A DNA stretch of 64,000 nt, taken from the NCBI RefSeq assembly GCF_000761545.1, contig NZ_JPMY01000037.1, positions 186,001-250,000 of the forward strand, given 5' to 3'. Below are positions 7,886-15,611 of the stretch, in pieces. Source of the stretch: Pseudomonas sp. ML96. GTDB taxonomy: Bacteria > Pseudomonadota > Gammaproteobacteria > Pseudomonadales > Pseudomonadaceae. Position 1 is the stretch's first letter, and the number at the start of each line of letters is the position of its first letter. The notes below the pieces were generated by a model. That model was not told the DNA's origin, ran no database searches, and saw only the letters and a list, made by a program, of their open reading frames with translations. The translations under genes and the position numbers were made by a program.

Positions 7886-9202
7886 TCAGGCCTGGCTCGC
7901 GGCCGGCTCGTTGTTGGATTCGGAAGTGGGTTGGCGAGTGAGTTCGCCGATAGTGCGCAGGTCGCGATCGGGGTCGACCAGACGCAGGGCCAGCGCGCCG
8001 CCGGCAATCAGGGCGATGCCGAACAGGCCGACGGCCAGCTCGAAGCCCTTGACCAGGTCGCCGCCTTCCCAGCCGATGGCCTGGCCGACCACGTGCGGGG
8101 CGAGCATGCCGGCGCTGGTCATCAGGCCGATGTGCAGGGCCAGCATGCTGCCGCGCTGCTTGGCCGGGGCGATGTAGGCGACGGTGGTGTTGGAAAAGGT
8201 GGTCACCAGGTTCACCACGATGCCGCCGATCAGATACAGGGTGATGGTCATGGCCACGCCCTGCTCGACGAAGCCCATCAGGGCCATGGCGATGCCGCCG
8301 ACCACGCAGGCGATGGCCGGCGGGAAGACCATGGCCAGGCGCACGCTGGCGCCGCGCTTGAGGGCGCGCTGGGACAGGCTGGAGACCAGCAGGTTGAGTG
8401 CGATCACGCCGAGGGTGGCGGCCATCACCACGTAGCCGGACTGCATCGGACTCATGCCCAGGCCTTTCTGCAGGTAGGTCGGCACCCAGCTGTAGATCAG
8501 CGCGTTGGGCAGATAGCTGCAGAAGCCGAGCAGGGTGATGAAGATGAAGGTGCGGTTGAGCAGCAGGTGACGATAGCTGGCTGTGCCGCCGACGATCTCG
8601 CCGGGCGCGTCGTCATGCTGGCCCTCACGGCCGACGAACAGCCAGACCACCAGCCACAGCAGGCCGATGCCGGCGAGGATCAGATAGCCGACGCGCCAGC
8701 CCAGGTGCTGGATCAGCAGCGGCAGCGACAGCGCGCCGAGGATGGCGCCGACCATGATCGCGATATGAATCCAGGCGCCCGGCAGCACGCGGTCACGCGG
8801 CGCATACCACTTGAACGCGGCGTGCTGGGTCACCGCGGTGCCCGGCCCGCAGCCAGCGCCGAGCAGCATGCGGCTGGCGACCAGGGCATAGAAGCTGGTG
8901 GAGATCGCGGTGAGGATCTGCGCGCCCATCCACACCACCGACATGCCGGAGAGAATCCAGCGGCTGGCCACGCGGTTGGCGAGGAAACCGACCAGCACGC
9001 CGGACACCGAGTAGAGGAAGAAGAAGGCGCTGCCGATGAAACCAAACTGCTCGGGAGTGAGCTTGAGCTCGTCGATAATCTGCGGGCCGGCGAAGGCGAA
9101 GATGGTCTTGTCCAGCACGCTGATGACCATCACGGCCAGCAGCATCAGGACCACCAGGGCCCGCTTGTTGTTGGCCTGCTTATCGTTAGGGAGGGACTGC
9201 AT
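7886..9202 (-). CDS. MFS transporter
   Basis: Inner-membrane carrier of 438 residues with about 12 hydrophobic helices, an N-terminal cytoplasmic tail, the A-type loop GFLANRVASRW after helix 2 and a long central loop after helix 6 (about residues 190-215). The layout matches the anion:cation symporter-like (ACS/phthalate permease) group, which often carries organic acids. It is encoded 3 bp after the M20 amidohydrolase and 17 bp before the CapA-like gene, so it probably imports the compound these enzymes process. The substrate cannot be read from sequence. Confidence 0.9.
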   Translation of the reverse strand: MQSLPNDKQANNKRALVVLMLLAVMVISVLDKTIFAFAGPQIIDELKLTPEQFGFIGSAFFFLYSVSGVLVGFLANRVASRWILSGMSVVWMGAQILTAISTSFYALVASRMLLGAGCGPGTAVTQHAAFKWYAPRDRVLPGAWIHIAIMVGAILGALSLPLLIQHLGWRVGYLILAGIGLLWLVVWLFVGREGQHDDAPGEIVGGTASYRHLLLNRTFIFITLLGFCSYLPNALIYSWVPTYLQKGLGMSPMQSGYVVMAATLGVIALNLLVSSLSQRALKRGASVRLAMVFPPAIACVVGGIAMALMGFVEQGVAMTITLYLIGGIVVNLVTTFSNTTVAYIAPAKQRGSMLALHIGLMTSAGMLAPHVVGQAIGWEGGDLVKGFELAVGLFGIALIAGGALALRLVDPDRDLRTIGELTRQPTSESNNEPAASQA

Positions 9203-9205
9203 GAA

Positions 9206-10381
9206 TCAGGTCTCGCTCAGGTAGGTTTCCACCAGGCGTACCCACAGGCTCGCGCCGAAGGGGATGGCCAGGTCGTTGAAGTCGTATCCGGGGTTGTGGA
9301 CCATGCAACCGCTGGGCCCGCTGTTGCCGTTGCCGGTGACGATGTAGCAGCCGGGGCGCACCTCGAGCATCGAGGCGAAGTCCTCGCTGCCCAGGTAGCC
9401 GCTCGGCACGCTGGTCAGCACGCCCTTGTCGCCACTTACCTGGCGCGCCACCTGTTGCAGCAGGGCGGTCTCGGTCGGGGTGTTCATCAGCACGCCGATG
9501 CGCTCGTCGTAATCCAGGTCCAGCTCCAGGTCGTGGGCCATGGCCACGCCCTTGGCGATCTCGGTGATGCGCTTGCGCAGCAGCTTGCGGATCTCCGGGT
9601 TGGTCGAGCGCACGCTGAGCTTGAGCGTCGCCACATCCGGAATCACGTTGGCCGCTTCGCCAGCCTGGATCGAGCCCACGGTGACCACGCCGATTTCGCC
9701 GGCCGGCACGTTGCGCGCAACGATGCTCTGTAGTGCCAGCACCAGTTCGGCGGCGGCGATCACCGGGTCCTTGGCCTTGTGTGGCATGGCGCCGTGGCCG
9801 CCGACACCGAGCAGCTTGATGGTCACCACATCGGAGGATGCGCTCATGGCGCCGGCCTGGGTGACGAACATGCCGACCGGCAGGCCGGGCATGTTGTGCA
9901 GGGCGTATACCGCGTCGCAGGGGAAGCGCTCGAACAGGCCGTCCTCGATCATGCGCTTGGCGCCGCGCAGGCCTTCCTCGGCCGGCTGGAAGATCAGGTT
10001 GAGGGTGCCGTCGAAGGCGCGGGTCTCGGCCAGGTAGCGAGCGGCACAGAGCAGGATGGCGGTATGGCCGTCGTGGCCGCAGGCGTGCATCTTGCCGGCG
10101 TGGCGGCTGCAGTGTGGCACGCCACTTTCCTCGTGGATCGGCAGGGCGTCCATGTCGGCGCGGATGCCGATGGTCTTGCTGCTACTGCCATTCTGCAGCA
10201 CACCGACCACACCGGGGCCACCGATGCCTTCATGCACCGCGTAGCCCCATTGGCGCAGCAGGCTGGCGACCAGCAAACTGGTGCGCTGCTCTTCAAAGGC
10301 CAGCTCGGGATGCTGGTGGATATCTCGGCGAATCGACGCGAATTCATCCTGCCAGGCGAGGATCTGCGGGATCAGCTGCAT
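9206..10381 (-). CDS. M20 family metallo-amidohydrolase (hippurate hydrolase/carboxypeptidase type)
   Basis: Protein of 391 residues of the M20D amidohydrolase family, which cleaves N-acyl amino acids. Metal-site motifs are GIRADMDALPIHEE near residues 72-85, HACGHDGH with Cys101 and His103, and NLIFQPAEEG with the catalytic Glu pair; a lid domain (LLGVGGHGAMPHKAKDPV) carries the active-site His. It has no signal peptide. It is the first gene of the leftward operon that continues into the MFS, CapA-like and DUF2817 genes. The ATG at 10381 gives the full-length N-terminus (MQLIPQILAWQDEFASIRRD). A LysR gene at 11011-11922 may control the operon. Confidence 0.88.
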   Translation of the reverse strand: MQLIPQILAWQDEFASIRRDIHQHPELAFEEQRTSLLVASLLRQWGYAVHEGIGGPGVVGVLQNGSSSKTIGIRADMDALPIHEESGVPHCSRHAGKMHACGHDGHTAILLCAARYLAETRAFDGTLNLIFQPAEEGLRGAKRMIEDGLFERFPCDAVYALHNMPGLPVGMFVTQAGAMSASSDVVTIKLLGVGGHGAMPHKAKDPVIAAAELVLALQSIVARNVPAGEIGVVTVGSIQAGEAANVIPDVATLKLSVRSTNPEIRKLLRKRITEIAKGVAMAHDLELDLDYDERIGVLMNTPTETALLQQVARQVSGDKGVLTSVPSGYLGSEDFASMLEVRPGCYIVTGNGNSGPSGCMVHNPGYDFNDLAIPFGASLWVRLVETYLSET

Positions 10382-10538
10382 GTTGTTGTCCTTGTGGTGA
10401 TGCCCAGGATGCAGCGCAGCATGCCGCAGGCAGTCGGCGGCGGATAATCACCTCTGCGCATGTGTATCGGCTTTGGTTATGTGCGCTGCCGCGGCCGCTT
10501 GGTTATCCTGGCCCGCCCCTCTGCTGCGGAGCGCTTCG

Positions 10539-11009
10539 ATGGCCATTCACACCGCCGAAATCCTCTGGTCGCGTGGCGACCAGGACTTCCTCGACAATCG
10601 CTACAGCCGCGCACACCTGTGGCGCTTCGACGGTGGCGTGGAGGTGCCGGCCTCGTCCTCGCCGCACGTGGTGCCGCTGCCCGGCTCGCGCGAAGACGCG
10701 GTGGATCCGGAGGAGGCCTTCGTCGCCTCGCTGTCGAGCTGCCACATGCTCTGGTTCCTCTCGCTGGCGGCGCGCGACGGTTGGCGCGTGGACGGCTACC
10801 ACGACCAGGCTGAGGGCAAGATGGGCAAGAACGCCGAGGGCCGCCTGGCCATGACTCGCGTCACCCTGCGTCCCGAGGTGAGTTTCGTTGGTACGGCGCC
10901 CAGCCGCGAACAGCTCGATGCGCTGCACCACGAGGCGCACGAGGAGTGCTTTATCGCCAGTTCGGTGAAGAGCGAGGTGCTTTGCGCGCCGCGCTATCCG
11001 CAGGCCTGA
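10539..11009 (+). CDS. OsmC family peroxiredoxin-like protein
   Basis: Protein of 156 residues of the OsmC/Ohr superfamily, which reduces organic hydroperoxides with two cysteines. The pair is visible as Cys68 (SLSSCHMLWF) and Cys137 (AHEECFIAS). The ATG at 10539, 7 nt after GGAG, gives the usual N-terminus; the longer reading from 10473 adds residues unlike the family. It is divergent from the M20 operon and converges on the LysR gene with one base between stop codons. The subgroup is nearer to the YhfA/OsmC-like proteins than to Ohr. Confidence 0.88.
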   Translation: MAIHTAEILWSRGDQDFLDNRYSRAHLWRFDGGVEVPASSSPHVVPLPGSREDAVDPEEAFVASLSSCHMLWFLSLAARDGWRVDGYHDQAEGKMGKNAEGRLAMTRVTLRPEVSFVGTAPSREQLDALHHEAHEECFIASSVKSEVLCAPRYPQA

Positions 11010-11010
11010 A

Positions 11011-11922
11011 TCAGTCGCCCAGCTTGGGCGCGTGCGGGCTCTTGTAGGCGTACACCAGTTCGTCGGCCAGGGCCTTGGCTTCGCGAGTCATCAGTTCCTG
11101 GTCGCGGCAGACCAGGGAGATGTTCATCGGCGGCACCTGCTCGATCAGGTCAAGCACGTCGAGCTCCTGGCCGAGGCGCTGCAGGTGTTCGAGCAGGCGG
11201 CGCGACCAGTAGCTGACAGCATCGGAGTTGATCGCCAGCTCGGAGAACAGCACCACCGAGGCGCACTCGGTGACGTTCTGCGGGTATTCGATGTGGTTGT
11301 CGACGAACATCATGCCGACCTTGGACTGCTCCAGGGAGTCCTGCAGCAGCCACTCCTCGCCGAGCAGTTCGCGCAGCGAGCGCGCGCCGCGCAGCGGGTG
11401 GCCCTTGCGCACGGCCAGCACGGCGGGTTGCTCGTACAGCTCGGTCCAGTGGAAGCCATCGGCGCTGCGTGACTCCGGCAGCGAAGTCAGCACCAGGTCC
11501 AGCTGGCCTTCGCGCAGGCCCTCCATCAGCTTGGACGGACGCAGCTCGTGGATCTGCACCTGCACCTTGGGATAGCGCTTGCGGTAGCGGTTGAGGCTGC
11601 TGATGAACTGCGCCCCTGGAGTGACTGGCGAGACGCCGATCGACAGCTTGCCGTCCATCACGCCCTTGAGCGTGTCGATCTCCTCGCGGGCGCGGCGCAC
11701 TTCCTCGAGGATCAGGCGCGCACGGCGCACCAGGCGTTCACCGAATTCGGTCACCGTGATGCCGCGGTTGGAGCGCACCAGCAGGGGCACGCCGAGTTCG
11801 GCCTCGAGTTCCTTGATGCCCTTGGACAGGGCCGGCTGGGAGATGTGCAGCAGGCGCGAGGCCTCCTGGATGCTGCCACTCTCGCTGATGGCGAGCATGG
11901 CGCGGAGCTGGTGCAACTTCAT
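11011..11922 (-). CDS. LysR-family transcriptional regulator
   Basis: DNA-binding regulator of 303 residues. The winged HTH spans residues 1-60 (LRAMLAISESGSIQEASRLL, QPALSKGIKELEAELG). The effector domain begins near residue 90 (GKLSIGVSP) and includes LDLVLTSLPESRSADGFHW, similar to CbsR/CysB-like inducer-binding domains. The ATG at 11922 starts the canonical MKLHQLRAML; the upstream extension is not family-like. Nearest candidate targets are the M20-MFS-CapA-DUF2817 operon beyond the OsmC gene, or the DUF1302/DUF1329 pair. Neither link is shown by the sequence. Confidence 0.9.
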   Translation of the reverse strand: MKLHQLRAMLAISESGSIQEASRLLHISQPALSKGIKELEAELGVPLLVRSNRGITVTEFGERLVRRARLILEEVRRAREEIDTLKGVMDGKLSIGVSPVTPGAQFISSLNRYRKRYPKVQVQIHELRPSKLMEGLREGQLDLVLTSLPESRSADGFHWTELYEQPAVLAVRKGHPLRGARSLRELLGEEWLLQDSLEQSKVGMMFVDNHIEYPQNVTECASVVLFSELAINSDAVSYWSRRLLEHLQRLGQELDVLDLIEQVPPMNISLVCRDQELMTREAKALADELVYAYKSPHAPKLGD

Positions 11923-12004
11923 GGGCAACGCCGGTGATCGTTGAACGGAAGGGCGACTGTAAAACAAAAGCGCCGGGCGCGGGCCGCAGCGATGTAACCA
12001 CAGA

Positions 12005-12033
12005 TAAAAAAACGGCGGCCCGGAGGCCGCCAA
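12005..12033 (-). terminator. Rho-independent terminator after the DUF1329 gene
   Basis: GGCGGCC-CGGA-GGCCGCC stem-loop with a run of seven T on the minus strand, about 22 bp past the DUF1329 stop codon. Confidence 0.88.
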
Positions 12034-12054
12034 GGTGGAGTGTTGCGTGGAGAT

Positions 12055-13431
12055 TCAGCGAATGCCCGAGGCGCGCAGCGCGTTGGGGGTGAACTGTTTG
12101 CGGCTGTATTGCACGCCGAAGTCGTAGGCGTTCTTCTGCTCGTTGAACAGCGCGCCGACGGCGTAGCGACCGGAGAGCACGTCGTAGTGGGTCTCGGCGC
12201 TGAACTGCGGGGTCTGCTGGTCGTAGAAGAACGTGGCGTGGCCCTCGGAGACGCGCCACAGCTGGCCGCGACCGTCGTAGGCGTCGGCCTCGGCGGTTTG
12301 CCAGCTGTCCTCGTCGATGAACAGGTCACGACGCGAGTAGATGTGGCGCTGGCCCGGCTTCAGGGTGGCGGTCAGGTGCCACACGCGGTGCAGCTCGTAG
12401 CGGGTGTGCTCGGGGTTGAGGTGGCCCGGCTTGATGATGTCGGTGTACTTCAGCTTGGGCGAGCTCAGCTTGTAGCTGTTGTAGGGGATGTAGATCTCCT
12501 TCTTGCCCACCAGCTGCCAGTCGAAGCGATCCGGCGAGCCGTTGAACATGTCGAAGTCATCCATGGTGCGCATGCCTTCGGCACCGGGGCTGTCGTAGGC
12601 GATCTGCGGAGCGCGACGCACACGACGCTGACCGGCGTTGTACTGCCAGGCCATGCGTGGTTCCTTGACCTGGTTGATGGTCTCGTGGACCAGCAGCACG
12701 CCTCCGGCCAGACGCGCCGGAGCAAGGAATTCCTCGCGGTACATGTACAGCAGGTTGGCCATCTCCGCCGGCGCGTAGTCGGACAGGCCGACCGGGTAGG
12801 CCAGCTGCTGCTTGATCAGGCTCGGGGTGAAGGCGCCGTTGGTCTGCGGCGAGGCCTGCACCACCATGCGCTGGAACGACAGGCCACGGTAGCGACCGAT
12901 GTGGTTCCACACCACTTCCAGGCCGTTCTGCGGTACGGCGAACGGCAGACCGCCGCTGCGGTAGTTCTGCAGGCCGTTGCCGCCTTCGGCGAGCTGGGTG
13001 TCAGCGGCGTTCATGCGGCTGGTGTCCAGGTACTGCTTGGGCATGGTCACCGAGCGACGGGTCGGGTAGACCGGGATGCGGTAGCTCTGCGGGTAGCGCT
13101 TGAACAGGGCGAGCTGGCCGGGGGTCAGCTTGTCCTTGTACTGCTCGGCGTTCTGCGCGGTGATGGTGAACAGCGGCTGGTCGGCGGCGAAGGGATCGCT
13201 GAGGAAGCCGTCGGCGTCACGGCTGCCGGCGCCCTTGGCCAGGCCACCGGTCCAGGCCGGGATGCTGCCGTCGGCATTGCCGGCGGTTTCCGCGCCGACC
13301 GGCGTCAGGTCCTTGCCGAGGCGGGCGACCTGCTCGGCCGGTACCGCGGCCAGCGCCTGGCCTGCGGCGAGCAGACCGAGGCCGAGTGCGCCTGCGCGCA
13401 CCAGTTGCAGATGGATCTGGGAAAACTTCAT
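12055..13431 (-). CDS. DUF1329 domain outer-membrane-associated protein
   Basis: Secreted protein of 458 residues with a signal peptide (residues 1-28, ending AAGQALA). The mature chain has the DUF1329 hallmarks: LGKDLTPVGAETAGNADGSI near the N-terminus, then IPAWTGG, and in the C-terminal half repeated beta-rich segments (RRVRRAPQIAYDSPGAEGMR, MFNGSPDRFDWQLVGKKEIY). The family is related to LolB-like/outer-membrane lipid-carrying folds and is normally encoded beside DUF1302 porin-like proteins and MMPL/RND exporters in hydrophobic-compound clusters. The exporter is absent here. The ATG at 13431 is preferred, with GAGG 9 nt upstream; the ATG at 13437 leaves only 3 nt. Confidence 0.82.
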   Translation of the reverse strand: MKFSQIHLQLVRAGALGLGLLAAGQALAAVPAEQVARLGKDLTPVGAETAGNADGSIPAWTGGLAKGAGSRDADGFLSDPFAADQPLFTITAQNAEQYKDKLTPGQLALFKRYPQSYRIPVYPTRRSVTMPKQYLDTSRMNAADTQLAEGGNGLQNYRSGGLPFAVPQNGLEVVWNHIGRYRGLSFQRMVVQASPQTNGAFTPSLIKQQLAYPVGLSDYAPAEMANLLYMYREEFLAPARLAGGVLLVHETINQVKEPRMAWQYNAGQRRVRRAPQIAYDSPGAEGMRTMDDFDMFNGSPDRFDWQLVGKKEIYIPYNSYKLSSPKLKYTDIIKPGHLNPEHTRYELHRVWHLTATLKPGQRHIYSRRDLFIDEDSWQTAEADAYDGRGQLWRVSEGHATFFYDQQTPQFSAETHYDVLSGRYAVGALFNEQKNAYDFGVQYSRKQFTPNALRASGIR

Positions 13432-13442
13432 GTGCATAAACC

Positions 13443-15275
13443 TCAGAAGCTCATGCCGACGCTGAAGGCGAGGAAGTCGCGGTCGGTGTTGGTGTTGAAG
13501 TCGCCGCCGAAGTAGTTGGTGTAACTCAGGCTGGCGTTGTAGGTGGACATGTAGTCGGCATCCAGGCCGACGCTCACCGACTTGTTGCCCTCGGTGAAGG
13601 TCGGGCCGTAGCCCTCTACGTCATGCGAGAAGGCCAGGTTCGGCTTGAGGTTGATGCCGGCGATGGCATTGCTGAACTCCAGCTGGGTACGCAGGCGATA
13701 GCCCCAGGAGTTCTGGGTGTAGAAGCCCTTGTCGGTGCACTGGTCGGGGTTGGCGGTGTTCAGTACGCGGGTGCACAGTTGGTTGCCGCGCACCGTGCCG
13801 ACGCCCGGCAGAGTCGCAACGGCGTCACCAGGCAGCTGGCCCATGCCGTAGACGCTGCTGCGGCCGAAGCGCAGGTCCGAGCCATCGGCGGAGCCCAGGT
13901 TGCCAATGTGGCTGTAGCCGACTTCACCGATCAGGTTCAGGCGATCGCCACCGAGCACGTTGTCGAAGGTGTGCACGGCGCTGACCTGGGCCTGGCTGAA
14001 GGGCATGCGCTTGTAGCCCTGCACCAGGCTGCCGTAGCGGTTGTTGGCCCAGTCGGTATCGAAGATGGCGATGCCGTTCATGCCGCCCAGGGTGTACAGC
14101 CGGCCGATGCTGGCGGCGGTGGAGACGTCAGTACCGTTGAGCGCCATCGGCATGTTTGGCCGGTGGCTGATCTCACCCGACAGCGCGGTGCCGATCGGCA
14201 GGGTAGTGGCGAAGCTGATGCCGTACAGGCGGATGTCTTCCGGATAGTCCAGGTAGTAGCTGGCGGTGGACGGCCCTCTGGCGCCCTGGATCGCAGTGGC
14301 GTTGGTGGCGTTGCTCGCGGTCCACATGCTTTCTGGGGTACGGCTGTGGTAGTTCATTGCGTAGAAACCGAACTCGGTGTCGTTCAGCTCCGGCACCAGC
14401 CAGCGCAGGGCCACACCGAACTGGCCGCCGTCGCGGGCCTCTCGGTCTTTGCCGCGTGGTACCCAGCCGTATACCGACGGGTCGCGGTTGTAGTCGCTAC
14501 CGAAGGTGGTCATGCCGTAGTTGCAGCCCTTGGGCGACGCGTCAGCGCCGAAGAAGGTGCCGCAGTTGTCGAGGACGGTCTTCTCCCACTCGATCTGGTA
14601 GAAGGCCTCGGCGGAGATGTTCTCGGTCAGGCCTTGGGTGACATACAGCATGTTCACCGGGATCAGACCTTCCTTGACCTCCGAGCCGGGACGGCGCAGG
14701 GCAGCGGCGTCGGCCGGGTTGATGGCGTTGATGCTGTTCTGGATGAAGGTGCTCTCGCCCCAGCTCACCACCTGCTTGCCGGCGCGTACGCTGCCTGGCA
14801 GGTCGCCGATCAGGTAGTTGTGGTAGGCGAAGGCGTCCAGCAGCTCGAAGCCGGAGGACTGGGCGGCGCTGTCGCGGCCACTGTCATCGATGTCGTAGAG
14901 CAGGCGATGTTCGTCTTTGAGTTCGAAGTCGTACCAGTACTTGCCGCGCAGGAACACGCCGCTCTCGCCGTAGCTCAGCTGCAGGTCGTGCACGCCCTTG
15001 AAGATCTTGGAGAAGGTTTCGCCCTTCTTGAAGTTCAGGCGGCCGTCGTCGCTGGTACGAGTGGAGGCGCTGCCGCCGTTGGCTACGCCGATGAACTTGT
15101 CGTCGGCATCGGCCATGGACCAGCTGGCGCCGACTGACAGCGAAGAGTCCAGGCGACCCTCGATTTCCCCGATGTTGAAACTGGCGGCCTGAGCCGAGGA
15201 CGCGCTTGCCAATGCCACGGCCAGTGCCAGGGCGTGGGGATGCATTGCCCCCGCGCCTGTTCTTGTTCTTTTCAT
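13443..15275 (-). CDS. DUF1302 family outer-membrane beta-barrel protein
   Basis: Secreted protein of 610 residues. The signal peptide ends near residue 31 (SSAQA), followed by ASFNIGEIEGRLDSSLSVG, the typical DUF1302 opening. GSVRAGKQVVSWGESTFIQN and INPADAAALRRPGSEVKEGL are diagnostic, and the chain ends in SVGMSF, a barrel-type C-terminal phenylalanine. The start at 15275 follows AGGAG by about 7 nt. The DUF1329 gene follows after 11 bp, forming a two-gene unit. In other pseudomonads this pair accompanies uptake or export of sterols, alkanes or aromatics; here no catabolic gene adjoins it. Function is open. Confidence 0.84.
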   Translation of the reverse strand: MKRTRTGAGAMHPHALALAVALASASSAQAASFNIGEIEGRLDSSLSVGASWSMADADDKFIGVANGGSASTRTSDDGRLNFKKGETFSKIFKGVHDLQLSYGESGVFLRGKYWYDFELKDEHRLLYDIDDSGRDSAAQSSGFELLDAFAYHNYLIGDLPGSVRAGKQVVSWGESTFIQNSINAINPADAAALRRPGSEVKEGLIPVNMLYVTQGLTENISAEAFYQIEWEKTVLDNCGTFFGADASPKGCNYGMTTFGSDYNRDPSVYGWVPRGKDREARDGGQFGVALRWLVPELNDTEFGFYAMNYHSRTPESMWTASNATNATAIQGARGPSTASYYLDYPEDIRLYGISFATTLPIGTALSGEISHRPNMPMALNGTDVSTAASIGRLYTLGGMNGIAIFDTDWANNRYGSLVQGYKRMPFSQAQVSAVHTFDNVLGGDRLNLIGEVGYSHIGNLGSADGSDLRFGRSSVYGMGQLPGDAVATLPGVGTVRGNQLCTRVLNTANPDQCTDKGFYTQNSWGYRLRTQLEFSNAIAGINLKPNLAFSHDVEGYGPTFTEGNKSVSVGLDADYMSTYNASLSYTNYFGGDFNTNTDRDFLAFSVGMSF

Positions 15276-15350
15276 GGTGCTCTCCTGCTGATCAAAGAAG
15301 GCTCGCGGCACACGCCGCGCAGCGCCTCGCTTCTTTGCAGCCTGATGACA

Positions 15351-15383
15351 GGTGCCGGGGCATCCTAGGTAAGCCCCGGCGCC
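15351..15383. other. Hairpin in the leader of the DUF1302 gene
   Basis: GGTGCCGGGGC and GCCCCGGCGCC pair over 11 bp (one G-T) around an 11-nt loop, about 75 bp upstream of the DUF1302 start codon. No T-run follows on the minus strand, so it is not an obvious terminator. It may act in the mRNA leader. Confidence 0.45.
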
Positions 15384-15508
15384 CTGACTTCTGAAAAATC
15401 CTTATGCCCATAGCCAAAGGTGAGGTCGGCCAGTGGGCGATTCGCCGGGGAAATCGGTCAAAGCCGCACAGGCCCCGTGGTTGAAGGGTTGTACGCCAGC
15501 ATGCGCAC

Positions 15509-15523
15509 ATAACCCGGGGTTAT
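15509..15523. promoter_or_regulatory. Perfect 7-1-7 palindrome upstream of DUF1302/DUF1329 genes
   Basis: ATAACCC-G-GGGTTAT lies about 235 bp upstream of the DUF1302 start. Its symmetry and intergenic position suggest an operator. The binding factor is unknown. Confidence 0.4.
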
Positions 15524-15563
15524 CCCGATAAGCAGCTGTCTGCAATTGCCCCTTTTTCAGGCA

Positions 15564-15592
15564 TAAAAAAACCGCCCCGGGGGGCGGTTCCT
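15564..15592 (-). terminator. Rho-independent terminator of malate synthase
   Basis: AACCGCCCC and GGGGCGGTT form the stem; seven T follow on the minus strand. It is 20 bp past the glcB stop codon. Confidence 0.92.
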
Positions 15593-15611
15593 TTCGCCTG
15601 TTCTGCGCGTA

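Larger units (their letters stand above)
15276..15611. other. 336-bp gene-free stretch between malate synthase and DUF1302 genes
   Basis: It carries the malate synthase terminator (15564-15592), a long hairpin near the DUF1302 start (15351-15383), a perfect ATAACCC/GGGTTAT palindrome (15509-15523) and, by position, the DUF1302/DUF1329 promoter. No coding sequence is supported. Confidence 0.6.
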
